Translations under genes and position numbers: made by a program
Part shown: one piece after another, positions 16,616 to 25,581 of the stretch
How positions within the stretch are numbered: position 1 is the first letter of the stretch
How the letters are laid out: each line of letters begins with the position of its first letter
The notes under the pieces: generated by a model
What the model was told of the DNA's origin: nothing
Databases searched by the model: none
What the model saw: only the letters and a program-made list of their open reading frames with translations
Source: Halalkalibacter suaedae
GTDB lineage: Bacteria > Bacillota > Bacilli > Bacillales > Bacillaceae_D
Assembly: GCF_017939705.1 (NCBI RefSeq)
Contig: NZ_JAGKSQ010000004.1
Location: 124,001 to 188,000 of the forward strand
Direction of reading: 5' to 3'
DNA length: 64,000 bases

Positions 16616-16851
16616 GTGATTAGGAGTATTAAGGAGTCCTTATTGTTTAGAGAGCTATCGGACGCTGAAAGATAGTCAATAAACTCCCCAACTCGCCTAT
16701 GAGTGGTTAGACCGATATGTAGGTCTGAACGGTTCACTTCCGTAATAAAGTTTTGAGAAGGTTTGTTCAAATGGTTATCTGACAAACCAAGAAGAGTGGT
16801 ACCACGCGAGGTTAATCCTATCGTCTCTTTATGAGATGTTAGGATTTTTTT
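16616..16851 (+). promoter_or_regulatory. T-box riboswitch, probable Leu specifier (CTC)
   Basis: A canonical leader. The stem I AGAGAGC block is at about 16657-16663, the T-box AGTGGTACCACGCG at 16795-16808 and the terminator hairpin AATCCTA...TAGGATT at 16814-16846, followed by a T-run. The specifier region reads AACTCGCCTATGAG; aligned with known leaders (GAA-codon-ACC-TTTGAG) the codon is CTC at 16692-16694, so uncharged tRNA-Leu is the likely effector. The gene it controls is not a synthetase or amino acid gene but a HIT hydrolase. Confidence 0.85.
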
Positions 16852-16892
16852 ATTTTTCATATTTCAAATACTTACATGAAGGGGAGTTTATA

Positions 16893-17348
16893 ATGGAGGG
16901 AGATTGTTTCATTTGTAACAAACATCGTGGAACGATACGAACATCTGGATCTACTATCTACGAAGATGATTATGTATATGTTGGGCATATAGATAATGAT
17001 GGGAAATCTAATTATCTAGGACATATTATGATTGATTTAAAGAGACATGTTCCAACGCTTGCGGAAATGAATCCTGATGAAGCAAAAGCGTTTGGAGTCA
17101 TGATGGCGAGAGTGAGTAGAGCATTGAAGAAGAGTGAGAATGCTGAACATATTTATGCCCTAGTGACTGGAAATTCAGTTCCGCATCTTCATATGCACGT
17201 AGTCGCTCGTTATCCCAATACCCCTGAGCAATATTGGGGACCATTTGAAGTTTCTCACTCTCCAAATGCCAGAATGGGCACGAATGATGAAGTAATTGAG
17301 CTATGTAATAGAATAAAAGCTCACTTGGAGATAAATCGATATGAATAA
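16893..17348 (+). CDS. HIT family (histidine triad) nucleotide hydrolase
   Basis: A 151-residue protein with the histidine triad SVPHLHMHVVAR (His98, His100, His102) and an N-terminal CFIC pair that may bind zinc. HIT proteins hydrolyse or transfer nucleoside monophosphates; the Hint branch is known to cleave aminoacyl- and lysyl-adenylates. It begins at ATG 16893 behind GAAGGGGAG; the frame extends upstream only through the leader terminator. It is the first gene behind a T-box, so it should be induced when a tRNA (probably Leu) is uncharged. It overlaps the following PP2C gene by eight bases. Confidence 0.88.
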   Translation: MEGDCFICNKHRGTIRTSGSTIYEDDYVYVGHIDNDGKSNYLGHIMIDLKRHVPTLAEMNPDEAKAFGVMMARVSRALKKSENAEHIYALVTGNSVPHLHMHVVARYPNTPEQYWGPFEVSHSPNARMGTNDEVIELCNRIKAHLEINRYE

Positions 17349-18165
17349 TAAAACGGGAATTTATGATTATGATTGGGTAGGTAGCCAAGAAGATTTTGTG
17401 GATGACATAAGTGTCGTTAAGTTAAATCATATTGTTTTAGGTCGTTTTGGAGGTAATTCATCTGCAGGTCAGGATAAAAATGAAGACGGATGTATCGTTT
17501 GGATAAATACTGATTTAGGGTATGAATTTTCGGTGGTGCTAGATGCACATCAAACGGCTGAAAGTGCAGAGTTAGTTGTATCTACAATATGCTCCCTTAA
17601 AGAAGACATAAAAAGAATATTGACCTTTTCAACACGACAAGCGTTTATCAGTCTCGATAAATTATTGATAAGAACGTTTGAGAGTAAAAGGTTTAGAGAC
17701 GCTTGTAAAAACATTCAAGGAGAAACGGCATTTTTGTGTGCAGTAAGAAAAGAGAAGTTCCTTTGGTGGTTTTCAGTTGGAGATTGTCTCCTTCTTTTAA
17801 ACCATCCAGAGCTGTCAGACTTAAATGAGTACCAACAAAATCATCGCAGCTTCTATGAGTGGATCGGAAATGTGAATACTTTTGATTTAGAAGTTCCTTG
17901 TTTCAGCACGGGAACAAAGGAACTTCGTCAAGGAATGAATCATATCTTCTTAACTACTGATGGACTTGTAGAATGCCCTAACGTAGACTTTGCGGATCCG
18001 CTTAAATTATTTAATCAATTTCAGAAGAGTACGAATGAACAAGGGGTAAAGGCGTTGTTGAAGGAGATTCAGGATAATCATGTAAGAGATAGCACAACAC
18101 TATTGTCGTGGTTTGTTGATATTGATATAGCAGGAAGTTATCCGAGTAATAGGGTGTCCGATTGA
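17341..18165 (+). CDS. PP2C-family protein phosphatase
   Basis: A 274-residue cytoplasmic Ser/Thr phosphatase-like protein. PP2C elements occur in order: SSAGQDKNEDG (about 40-50, metal Asp), FSVVLDAHQ (about 62-70, replacing the usual DGHGG), GETAFLCAVRKEKF, WWFSVGDCLLLL and HIFLTTDGLVE, with the late Asp in RDSTTLLSW. The core metal-binding acids appear to be kept although the second motif is altered, so activity is likely but not certain. Its ATG lies inside the end of the HIT gene, so both are translated from the T-box transcript. The target protein is unknown. Confidence 0.78.
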   Translation: MNNKTGIYDYDWVGSQEDFVDDISVVKLNHIVLGRFGGNSSAGQDKNEDGCIVWINTDLGYEFSVVLDAHQTAESAELVVSTICSLKEDIKRILTFSTRQAFISLDKLLIRTFESKRFRDACKNIQGETAFLCAVRKEKFLWWFSVGDCLLLLNHPELSDLNEYQQNHRSFYEWIGNVNTFDLEVPCFSTGTKELRQGMNHIFLTTDGLVECPNVDFADPLKLFNQFQKSTNEQGVKALLKEIQDNHVRDSTTLLSWFVDIDIAGSYPSNRVSD

Positions 18166-18190
18166 TGTGGATAATAGAAGGAGGTTTTTT

Positions 18191-18616
18191 ATGCATCCAA
18201 CAGAGATAATTGAATTAATTGTTGTTGGGCTAATCATTGTTGGAATCATAATTATCTCGCTCCTTCTAAAAGGTAACTGGAGAAAGCTAGTTTCCTTGGT
18301 AGCGGTAGTTGTTTTTCTAGTTTATACTGCATTTTTCATTGCTCGTCCGTATTGGATTGATGCACAAGTTGAAAAGAAAGTTGAACTGTTAGAATCATAC
18401 TTAGAGCGCCAGTATCCAGATGAAATATGGACAATAGCGACTGTCCCTCATCGAAAGCAAGGCTACAAACACCTTAATCCCTATTATATTGGGGTCATTT
18501 TTGAAAACGAGAAAGAAGTTACTTATCATTATTGGGTAGACGAGAATAATATTTACCAAATTAGTTATTCGACAAACAAACATGTTGACGAGTTAATCTA
18601 TAAAGAAAGTGAATAA
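18191..18616 (+). CDS. Membrane protein, 141 aa, unknown function
   Basis: GAAGGAGG lies seven bases before ATG 18191; the frame opens earlier but without a ribosome binding site. Two hydrophobic segments (about residues 6-26 and 34-53) are followed by a soluble domain of about 85 residues with VELLESYLERQYPDEIWTIA and a C-terminal beta-rich part. The pattern 'LE.YL...YP...W.I' resembles extracytoplasmic domains of small Bacillus membrane proteins related to PepSY or DUF3139, but I cannot place it firmly. It is the last gene of the HIT-PP2C cluster. Confidence 0.6.
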   Translation: MHPTEIIELIVVGLIIVGIIIISLLLKGNWRKLVSLVAVVVFLVYTAFFIARPYWIDAQVEKKVELLESYLERQYPDEIWTIATVPHRKQGYKHLNPYYIGVIFENEKEVTYHYWVDENNIYQISYSTNKHVDELIYKESE

Positions 18617-18745
18617 GTATTACTTTATTTAGGACACGGTTTGAAATTATTTACAAATAGTTCACATAGATTTGTTAATGTAAGACCAACACAATTAATT
18701 TGTCATCTCTGGTAAAAAGCCCATCCAAAAAAACGGAGGTACCTT

Positions 18746-19702
18746 ATGAAGGCCATTATTTGTAGAGAGTACGGCTCGGCAGATGTCCTACAGCTTCAAG
18801 AGGTTGAAAAACCTGTTCCAAAGGAAAATGAAATACTAGTCAGAGTGCACTCGACAGCAGTAAACTCAGCTGACTGGCGTTTGCGGAAGGCTGAACCAGC
18901 TGCTGTGCGTTTGTTCTTCGGTTTGACAAAGCCAAGAAAGGGGATTTTAGGTGGTGTTTTTTCAGGAGCAGTTGAAGCGGTAGGTAAGGGCGTAACCCGT
19001 TTTAAGGTTGATGATTTACTCTATGGATCTACTGGAATGCGTTTGGGTGCTTATGCAGAGTATATATGTCTTTCAGAAAAAGGGGCTATTGTTACGAAAC
19101 CAAAAAACATGTCCTTTGAAGAAGCGGTATCTATACCTTTCGGTGGGTTGACAGCCTTGCATTTCTTAAAGAAAGCAAGAGTCGAAAAGAGGCAAAGCAT
19201 TTTTATTTATGGGGCCTCTGGGGCGGTTGGGACGATGGCTGTGCAGCTTGCAAAATACTTTGAGGCAGAAGTGACCGGGGTTTGTAGTACGGCCAATCTC
19301 GATCTAGTTACGTCTTTAGGGGCTGATTACGTCATTGATTATACACAAGAAGATGTTGCTAGTAGTGGCAGATCATATGATATTATTTTTGACACGGTGG
19401 GAAAGATGTCTTTCTCAGCAAGTAAAAAGCTAGTCAAGAAAGAGGGCATTATAATTTTAGGATCCTCTAATGTGTCCAAAGAAATTCAAGGCGTATGGAC
19501 TTCAATAAGTAGCAGCCGAAAAGTAATCTCGGGTGTAGCGAGTGAAAAGGCTGACGATCTCATCTTTCTCAAAGAGCTTATTGAGCAAGGATACATTAAA
19601 CCCGTTATCGATAAAAACTACAAACTAGAAGAAATTCCAAATGCTCATCGCTATGTAGAACAAGGTCATAAAAAGGGAAATGTAGTTATTACAATAATTT
19701 AG
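18746..19702 (+). CDS. NAD(P)-dependent quinone oxidoreductase-like protein (medium-chain, zinc-free)
   Basis: A 318-residue medium-chain dehydrogenase. The N-terminal GroES-like part has MKAIICREYGSADVLQL and VHSTAVNSADWRLRKAEP, typical of the quinone oxidoreductase branch. The Rossmann motif is IYGASGAVGTMAVQLAKYF (about 150-168). No catalytic zinc ligands (GHE with Cys) or structural Cys cluster are visible, so it is a zinc-independent NAD(P)H enone or quinone reductase. ACGGAGGTACC precedes ATG 18746. It appears to be a single gene, closed by the large palindromic element downstream. Confidence 0.85.
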   Translation: MKAIICREYGSADVLQLQEVEKPVPKENEILVRVHSTAVNSADWRLRKAEPAAVRLFFGLTKPRKGILGGVFSGAVEAVGKGVTRFKVDDLLYGSTGMRLGAYAEYICLSEKGAIVTKPKNMSFEEAVSIPFGGLTALHFLKKARVEKRQSIFIYGASGAVGTMAVQLAKYFEAEVTGVCSTANLDLVTSLGADYVIDYTQEDVASSGRSYDIIFDTVGKMSFSASKKLVKKEGIIILGSSNVSKEIQGVWTSISSSRKVISGVASEKADDLIFLKELIEQGYIKPVIDKNYKLEEIPNAHRYVEQGHKKGNVVITII

Positions 19703-19720
19703 ATAACGATACGTATGTAG

Positions 19721-19861
19721 AGGCTGGGACATAACTAAAGTGACTAACTGAAATACCGAACAAAGCAATCACATAGCGAAGTATATTTCAGGAGCGGTTT
19801 ATAACTGCCAACTTTTGTTCGGTTTTCTATTAGTTCATTCACTTTTGTCCCAGCCTTTTTG
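19721..19861. repeat. Nested palindromic element of about 136 bp, terminator-like
   Basis: The outer arms AGGCTGGGACA (19721-19731) and TGTCCCAGCCT (19846-19856) are perfect. Inside them AAAGTGA pairs with TCACTTT, and CCGAACAAA (19756-19764) with TTTGTTCGG (19814-19822). The right end runs into TTTTT, so it can act as a terminator. Its size and nested arms resemble interspersed elements with GGCTGGGACA ends that I recall from Firmicutes. No second copy lies in the window. Confidence 0.7.
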
Positions 19862-20014
19862 TGTTCTGATAAGAAAGAGTATCAAAGTTTTCTTTGATTT
19901 ATTAGAAGAACCTACAGATTTTTTACAACATGAATTTCATTGATAAATAGTATTCACTTGATCTCCTATGTTAAATTAAACTGGAGTAAACTAATAGAGC
20001 TGGAGAAATCAAAC

Positions 20015-20719
20015 ATGGAAAAAATGATGATTGTTGAAGATGATATGAAAATTGCTGAATACCTAGGTTCCTATATAAAGAAATACGGCTATGAAGTGGT
20101 GATTGCAAAGGATTTTGAGAGGATCATGGATACATTTCGGGATATGCAACCGAAGCTCGTGCTGTTAGACATCAATCTACCTAGTTATGATGGCTATTAT
20201 TGGTGCAGGCAGATTCGAAAGGAATCGATTTGCCCAGTGATTTTCATTTCGGCAAGAACAGGTGAGATGGATCAAGTCATGGCACTGGAGAATGGGGGGG
20301 ATGATTTTATCACGAAGCCATTTCATCCCGATATTGTGATGGCGAAAATACGGAGTCAGCTGCGTCGTGCTTACGGGGAGTATGCTGTTCAATTAGAGGA
20401 GAGAAAGCTTGTTGAAGAAGGATTGAACTTGTATCCGGAGCGTCTGGAGCTACGATTTGAAAATAGAATGACGCAATTAACGAAGAAAGAATCAGACATC
20501 ATTGAAAGTCTAATGGAGCGCTATCCTCGTGTGGCAGGTCGGCAGGATTTGCTTGCGAAGCTTTGGGATGATCATGCGTATGTCGATGAAAATACGTTAA
20601 ATGTAAATATCACACGTGTGCGAAAGAAGTTTCAGGAGATCGGGATTGAAGATGCAGTTGAAACGGTTCGTGGAGCAGGATATCGTCTAAAGATGACCTG
20701 GAAAGAGGGGCAGGGATGA
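20015..20719 (+). CDS. OmpR-family response regulator, BceR-like
   Basis: A 234-residue regulator. The receiver domain has MMIVEDD (acid pocket), the phosphorylation site LLDINLP (Asp near 52), ISAR (Thr/Ser switch) and ITKPFHP (Lys). The C-terminal winged helix has LNVNITRVRKKFQEIG and TVRGAGYRL. The start at ATG 20015 follows TGGAG; the frame extends to 19940 without a ribosome binding site. It overlaps the histidine kinase gene by ATGA. With that kinase and the ABC genes it forms a Bce-type antimicrobial peptide sensing module. Confidence 0.85.
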   Translation: MEKMMIVEDDMKIAEYLGSYIKKYGYEVVIAKDFERIMDTFRDMQPKLVLLDINLPSYDGYYWCRQIRKESICPVIFISARTGEMDQVMALENGGDDFITKPFHPDIVMAKIRSQLRRAYGEYAVQLEERKLVEEGLNLYPERLELRFENRMTQLTKKESDIIESLMERYPRVAGRQDLLAKLWDDHAYVDENTLNVNITRVRKKFQEIGIEDAVETVRGAGYRLKMTWKEGQG

Positions 20720-21717
20720 AGTTATTTCTACGCGAGCATTTGTTACTGATCGTCATTCAACTGATTCAATGTACCTTAATCCCTGTTCTGTTTTTATTGG
20801 ATGGGTATCGAGGTACTGGCGTAATCATCTACGCGATTTTTTTATCATTAATACTTTTCTTGGCATTTCTTATTTATCGATACATCAGTAGAAGGAAATT
20901 GTATCAAAGGCTACAGACACCAATGGGAACGTTAGATGCATCACTCGAGACTAGTGGACGAACGTCATTATCAGTGGCACTTGATCAATTGCTAATCGCT
21001 CAGTATCGTTTGTACCAAGAAGAAATTCAGAAGGCTGAGGAAAGACAGGATGAGCACCTGTTATTTATGGATCGTTGGGTTCACCAGATGAAGACACCCC
21101 TTTCTGTGATTGAACTAACGGCACAAACCCTCGATGAGCCCGAATCTTCTAGCATTCGAGAGGAAACAGAGCGTATGAGAAATGGGTTAAATACAGTCCT
21201 CTATATGGCAAGGCTCCGTACGATTGAGGAAGATTTTCAGATTAAGCCGGTTGTTCTATCCAATCTCATTCATGAGGTGAATCAGGAGAATAAGCGTTTT
21301 TACATTCGAAATGAAGTATATCCACAATTAAAGGAAGAAACCACTGGTATCACCGTTGAAACCGATGAGAAGTGGCTTTTCTTTTTATTAACACAGCTCG
21401 TACATAATGCAGTGAAATATTCGAGTGAACTAACAAACCATCTCGTTATATCGATTTATGAAAGAGGAGGGGAAGCGGTTCTTGAAGTGAAGGATTTTGG
21501 TATTGGTATCCCGGTAAGTGATCAAAAGCGGGTTTTTAATAAGTTTTATACTGGGGAAAATGGCCGAAAATACCGAGAATCAACGGGAATGGGGCTTTAT
21601 TTAGTAAAGGAAGTAGCTGAAAGACTTGAGCACCGCATCGAAATAGAATCCTACGTTTCAGAAGGAACGACCGTCCGAATCATTTTTCCTAAAACGCAAA
21701 ACATTACAGCGATGTAA
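20716..21717 (+). CDS. Intramembrane-sensing histidine kinase, BceS-like
   Basis: A 333-residue kinase with two N-terminal helices joined by a very short outer loop (DGYRGTG), the hallmark of intramembrane-sensing kinases that rely on the partner ABC transporter for ligand detection. The dimerisation motif is DRWVHQMKTPLSVIEL (phospho-His near 122). The ATPase domain has the N-box LVHNAVKYSS, then DFGIGIP and STGMGLYLVKEV. In Bce systems the transporter BceAB signals flux through the kinase to BceR, which activates bceAB. The neighbouring genes fit that scheme. Confidence 0.86.
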   Translation: MKLFLREHLLLIVIQLIQCTLIPVLFLLDGYRGTGVIIYAIFLSLILFLAFLIYRYISRRKLYQRLQTPMGTLDASLETSGRTSLSVALDQLLIAQYRLYQEEIQKAEERQDEHLLFMDRWVHQMKTPLSVIELTAQTLDEPESSSIREETERMRNGLNTVLYMARLRTIEEDFQIKPVVLSNLIHEVNQENKRFYIRNEVYPQLKEETTGITVETDEKWLFFLLTQLVHNAVKYSSELTNHLVISIYERGGEAVLEVKDFGIGIPVSDQKRVFNKFYTGENGRKYRESTGMGLYLVKEVAERLEHRIEIESYVSEGTTVRIIFPKTQNITAM

Positions 21718-21796
21718 GGTAAGTGAAAGCATAATCGATAGTTCAGAAGGGAACACTCGAGCTATACTTTTACTAGAAGCGGAGAGGAGAATGATT

Positions 21797-22561
21797 ATGC
21801 TTAAAGTTACTAAATTAAGTAAGGTGTACGAGGGGAAGGTCGCGTACCGAGCCCTAACTGATATCAATCTAGAAATTGAAAAAGGTGAGTTTGTTGCGAT
21901 TATGGGTCCGTCTGGAAGTGGGAAAACGACGTTGCTAAATATTATCTCAACGAACGATGTACCTACAACGGGTGCAATAGAAATCGAAGGACAAAATCCA
22001 CATCAGCTGAAGAAAAATGCATTAGCTAAATTCCGTAGAAACGAACTAGGATTTATCTTTCAGGATTTCAATCTTTTGCATACATTAACAGTCGAAGAAA
22101 ATATTGTTTTACCCCTGACACTAGATGGAGCTCGTGTGCAAGAGATGAAGGAAAAGGCTGATCAAATGGCGGAGAGTCTGGGGATCTCGTCGATTATGAA
22201 GAAACGAACGTTCGAAATATCTGGTGGGCAGGCACAACGGGTTGCAATTGCAAGGGCGATGATTCATCAGCCGAAACTACTTTTAGCTGATGAGCCAACA
22301 GGAAACCTCGATTCGAAAGCGGCAAAGGATGTTATGAACATGCTTGTCTCGATCAATGAAAGGGAGAAAACGAGCTTGTTAATGGTTACACATGATCCAC
22401 AGGCAGCGAGTTACTCCGATCGTGTGGTCTTTATCCGAGATGGTAAGCTACATTCGGAAATTTACCGTGGTGATAGTAGACAAGCCTTCTTCCAAAAGAT
22501 TATTGACATGCTTTCGTTGATGGGAGGCGAAGGTAATGACTTTTCGTCAGTTCGCGTTTAA
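21797..22561 (+). CDS. ABC ATPase, BceA-like
   Basis: A 254-residue ATPase of the MacB/LolD/BceA group. Walker A is GPSGSGKTT, the Q-loop FIFQDFNLL, the signature ISGGQAQRVAIARA, Walker B LLLADEPTGNLDS and the switch MVTHD. GGAGAGGAG ends seven bases before ATG 21797 and only one before ATG 21791, so the second is taken as start. Its 3' end overlaps the permease gene by 26 bases. It powers removal of a cell-wall-active peptide from its lipid target. Confidence 0.88.
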   Translation: MLKVTKLSKVYEGKVAYRALTDINLEIEKGEFVAIMGPSGSGKTTLLNIISTNDVPTTGAIEIEGQNPHQLKKNALAKFRRNELGFIFQDFNLLHTLTVEENIVLPLTLDGARVQEMKEKADQMAESLGISSIMKKRTFEISGGQAQRVAIARAMIHQPKLLLADEPTGNLDSKAAKDVMNMLVSINEREKTSLLMVTHDPQAASYSDRVVFIRDGKLHSEIYRGDSRQAFFQKIIDMLSLMGGEGNDFSSVRV

Positions 22562-24431
22562 CAATGTTCTACGCAACAAGAGACTATATATTGCTTATTT
22601 CCTGAGTAGCATGTTCACGGTGATGGTCTTCTTCACCTTTGCGATCTTTGCATTCCATCCAGCATTTTCAGATCCCTCTATTAACGAAAATGTCATGCTG
22701 GGAATGGCTGCTGCAGGTGGGATCATTTATGTGTTTTCCTTCTTTTTTGTCCTATATTCGATGAGTGCATTTCTCCAGTCGAGAAAGAAAGAGTTTGGCT
22801 TGTTGCTGATGATGGGGGCCTCGGATAAGCAAATTCGTTTGATGGTATTTCTAGAAAACATATTAATTGGCTTTACAGCGACAATCGGAGGTATTCTATC
22901 TGGATTGTTATTTGCCAAAGCGATTCTGTTGCTTGCTGAGAATGTACTAATCATTAGTGAATCACTTAATTTTTATTTTCCTACATTTGCAATCGTCGTA
23001 ACATTAATTAGCTTTGCGATTCTCTTCTTTTTGATATCAGTATTTGTTTCGTTTATTCTACGGACGAACAAATTAGTTGATCTACTTAAAGGAGATAAAG
23101 CATCTAAGGGTGAGCCAAAAGCCTCTATTATTTTGTCGATCTTAGCGGCACTTCTACTTATCGGAGGTTATGGTACGGCTCTTTATGTGAAGGGTATTAA
23201 TGTAGCCTTTGCGATGATTCCGGTTATGATTGTTGTCACATTAGGAACCTATCTTTTATTCACTCAGTTAAGTGTGTATGTCATCCGTCGTATGAAAAGG
23301 AACAAATCATTCTTCTGGAAAAAAACGAATATGATTCTGTTTTCTGATCTATCGTTTCGAATGAAGGATAACGCTAGAACGTTTTTTATGGTAGCGATCA
23401 TCTCAACTGTTGCTTTTAGTGCAATTGGTTCATTATATGGATTTCAGTCCTACTTAACGAAAGGAGTCAAGGAGAATAATCCATATAGTATTACGTATAT
23501 TCCCTGGCTTAATGATACTCAGGATGTTATCAAACAGGATGTTAAGTTAATTAACGACATCTTACAGAAAGCAAAGATTGATACAAAGTCAGAAGCCTTA
23601 GAATTAAACTATTTTGAGATACCAGACTTAGGTGGAAGAGTACTAGTCGTTAAAGCGTCCGACTTTAACCGGTTTGCATCATTGATTCAGGAAGAGGAAA
23701 TTCATCCGGAGAGAGATGAGGCAATTGTAGTGGAACAGAGTGACGTAATGATAGTAGATGGGCCGAAAGCGAGTGTAGCATTAATGAAAACAATGCTTCA
23801 ACTAGATGACGGACAAGAGATTCAACCTAGTCGTGTTGTAGAGTCCAACGCATTATCTGAAATAGGCGGCTATTATGTTGTAAATGATCAGATCTATGAG
23901 CAGCTCGGAGCACCAGCAAGCAGTGATATGACTGCCGCATGGAAAGTGAAGGCTGGACAACAGGATCAACTCATTGATGTCGGAAGAAATTTTGATGGAC
24001 GGTTGAAACACAAAGCGTTTTCTGTTGATTATGCAATATATGAAATCAATAAAGCCTATGGACCGATCTTATTTATCGGCTTGTTCATTGGGATTGTTTT
24101 CTTTGTTTCTGCGGGAAGTTTTCTCTACTTCCGGGTATTCAGTGACTTGGATGAAGAAAAGCGAAAATTCCGTGCCATTGCCAAAATTGGCTTAACAGAA
24201 TCCGAGCTTAAGAAAGTCGTTACAAGGCAAATTGCCCTTCTCTTCTTCTCGCCAATTGTTATTGCATTAATTCACGGTTCTGTTGCATTGACCGCTCTAT
24301 CCCATTTGTTTAATTATAATTTACTCGTGGAATCCTCCCTTGTATTAGGAAGTTTTGCTGCTATTCAAATCATTTACTTCTTTATCGTACGTTTTTCGTA
24401 TGTGAAGCAATTGAGAAGGTCGGTATTTTAA
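22536..24431 (+). CDS. ABC permease, BceB-like (FtsX type, ten helices)
   Basis: A 631-residue permease. Ten hydrophobic segments occur, with a large extracellular domain of about 210 residues between the seventh (FFMVAIISTVAFSAIGSLYG, near 287-306) and the eighth (GPILFIGLFIGIVFFVSAG). That domain is the substrate-sensing part of BceB-type transporters for bacitracin, mersacidin, nisin and similar peptides. Length and layout match the family. A strong terminator follows at 24437, closing the module. The specific peptide cannot be predicted. Confidence 0.87.
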   Translation: MTFRQFAFNNVLRNKRLYIAYFLSSMFTVMVFFTFAIFAFHPAFSDPSINENVMLGMAAAGGIIYVFSFFFVLYSMSAFLQSRKKEFGLLLMMGASDKQIRLMVFLENILIGFTATIGGILSGLLFAKAILLLAENVLIISESLNFYFPTFAIVVTLISFAILFFLISVFVSFILRTNKLVDLLKGDKASKGEPKASIILSILAALLLIGGYGTALYVKGINVAFAMIPVMIVVTLGTYLLFTQLSVYVIRRMKRNKSFFWKKTNMILFSDLSFRMKDNARTFFMVAIISTVAFSAIGSLYGFQSYLTKGVKENNPYSITYIPWLNDTQDVIKQDVKLINDILQKAKIDTKSEALELNYFEIPDLGGRVLVVKASDFNRFASLIQEEEIHPERDEAIVVEQSDVMIVDGPKASVALMKTMLQLDDGQEIQPSRVVESNALSEIGGYYVVNDQIYEQLGAPASSDMTAAWKVKAGQQDQLIDVGRNFDGRLKHKAFSVDYAIYEINKAYGPILFIGLFIGIVFFVSAGSFLYFRVFSDLDEEKRKFRAIAKIGLTESELKKVVTRQIALLFFSPIVIALIHGSVALTALSHLFNYNLLVESSLVLGSFAAIQIIYFFIVRFSYVKQLRRSVF

Positions 24432-24436
24432 GGACT

Positions 24437-24476
24437 AACTCGCAAATGTTGAGAAATCAACGTTTGTGAGTTTTTT
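24437..24476 (+). terminator. Intrinsic terminator of the Bce-like operon
   Basis: AACTCGCAAATGTTGA (24437-24452) pairs with TCAACGTTTGTGAGTT (24457-24472), and TTTTTT follows. Confidence 0.9.
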
Positions 24477-24606
24477 AGTTCAGAAACCTTTGAAAACGAT
24501 CACTAAACAAATATTGGGGAAACTTCAAACTTATTTCACATAATCATGATAAGATAAATAATCAAATGTAAAATAGATACTAGAACACTTAAATAAGGAG
24601 AACTCA

Positions 24607-25581
24607 ATGAAACTGAATGTCTTTGCTATATTTGGATTTATTCTTTTAATCCTTTGTGGATGCAATACTGAACGTTTTCCTAGTCCGGATCTTACCGACC
24701 CTGTTTTGATGGTGTCCCATGTCAATCAAGAGAAAATGTCCTTCGTTGATATTGTGCAATCGACTGAGGTGATTACTGAAAATAGTCATTATCCAATAAC
24801 CGAAATGGTTAGCATTGGCAATGGTCAGATTGTTGCTACAAGTCAGCAGGAGGACTCGCTTCTACTCTATGACTTAGAAAAAGGAACGGTCTCAGAGTTC
24901 TTAGAAATAAATGAAGGGTTGACTGGACTAACGTATAACGCAGTGACGAATAGAATATTTGTTACAGATAGTATAAATAACAAGGTACATTTAGTAGATA
25001 TGAATACAAAAGAATTGATTCAAAGCATAGAGGTCAATTCATTCCCAACTGATATGAAGCTTGGCAATGATGAAGTGTATATCCTTGGCGGAGAGACCAA
25101 TGAGGTGACGGTTACCGACCTTGGCTTACGGAATACGTTACGTTCATTTCCGGTTTTAGAGCGTCCTGCAGGAATGTATTTGGATGGTAACAAATTGTGG
25201 GTTGGAGGTCATGGTTCAGTCGGTGAGTTAAATAAGCAGATTTTTGCGTATGATATTCAGACTGGAGAGATTGTTGAAGAAGTTGAAGTAGGACAAATGC
25301 CGATTGATTTCTTTGGGGATCAGCATGAGCCTTATTTCTACGTTCTTTGCCACGGCGATAACCAGTTATACAAGGTTAATAAGGAAACTGGTGTCGTTGA
25401 AGCTACGTTGAGTGTTGGACAAAATCCGAATTTTGTTACGGGCAATGAGAGTGAGCTGTATGTAACAAATCTTGATGGTGATTCCTTGTCAATCATTAAT
25501 AGAGAATCCTTTGAACTGAAACAAGAAATCGCCATAACAACTAGTCCTTATTCAATCGTACTGTTGGAGGAATCAAAATGA
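24607..25581 (+). CDS. YVTN/YncE-like beta-propeller lipoprotein
   Basis: A 324-residue exported protein. The signal peptide ends in LILCGC, with lipidation probably at Cys19. The rest is built of repeats of about 40 residues such as NRIFVTDSINNKVHLVDM, GEVYILGG-type and ELYVTNLDGDSLSIINR, the blades of a seven-bladed YncE/surface-layer propeller. Its stop overlaps the start of the response regulator gene by ATGA, and that gene overlaps a kinase gene. The propeller may be the extracytoplasmic ligand or metal sensor feeding the kinase; this is inference from the operon. ATAAGGAG precedes ATG 24607. Confidence 0.8.
   Translation: MKLNVFAIFGFILLILCGCNTERFPSPDLTDPVLMVSHVNQEKMSFVDIVQSTEVITENSHYPITEMVSIGNGQIVATSQQEDSLLLYDLEKGTVSEFLEINEGLTGLTYNAVTNRIFVTDSINNKVHLVDMNTKELIQSIEVNSFPTDMKLGNDEVYILGGETNEVTVTDLGLRNTLRSFPVLERPAGMYLDGNKLWVGGHGSVGELNKQIFAYDIQTGEIVEEVEVGQMPIDFFGDQHEPYFYVLCHGDNQLYKVNKETGVVEATLSVGQNPNFVTGNESELYVTNLDGDSLSIINRESFELKQEIAITTSPYSIVLLEESK

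Noticed and set aside
16692-16701. Tryptophan (TGG) specifier in the HIT-gene T-box
   Set aside because: TGG occurs nearby, but alignment with known leaders places the specifier at CTC, just before the conserved GCC-TATGAG segment.
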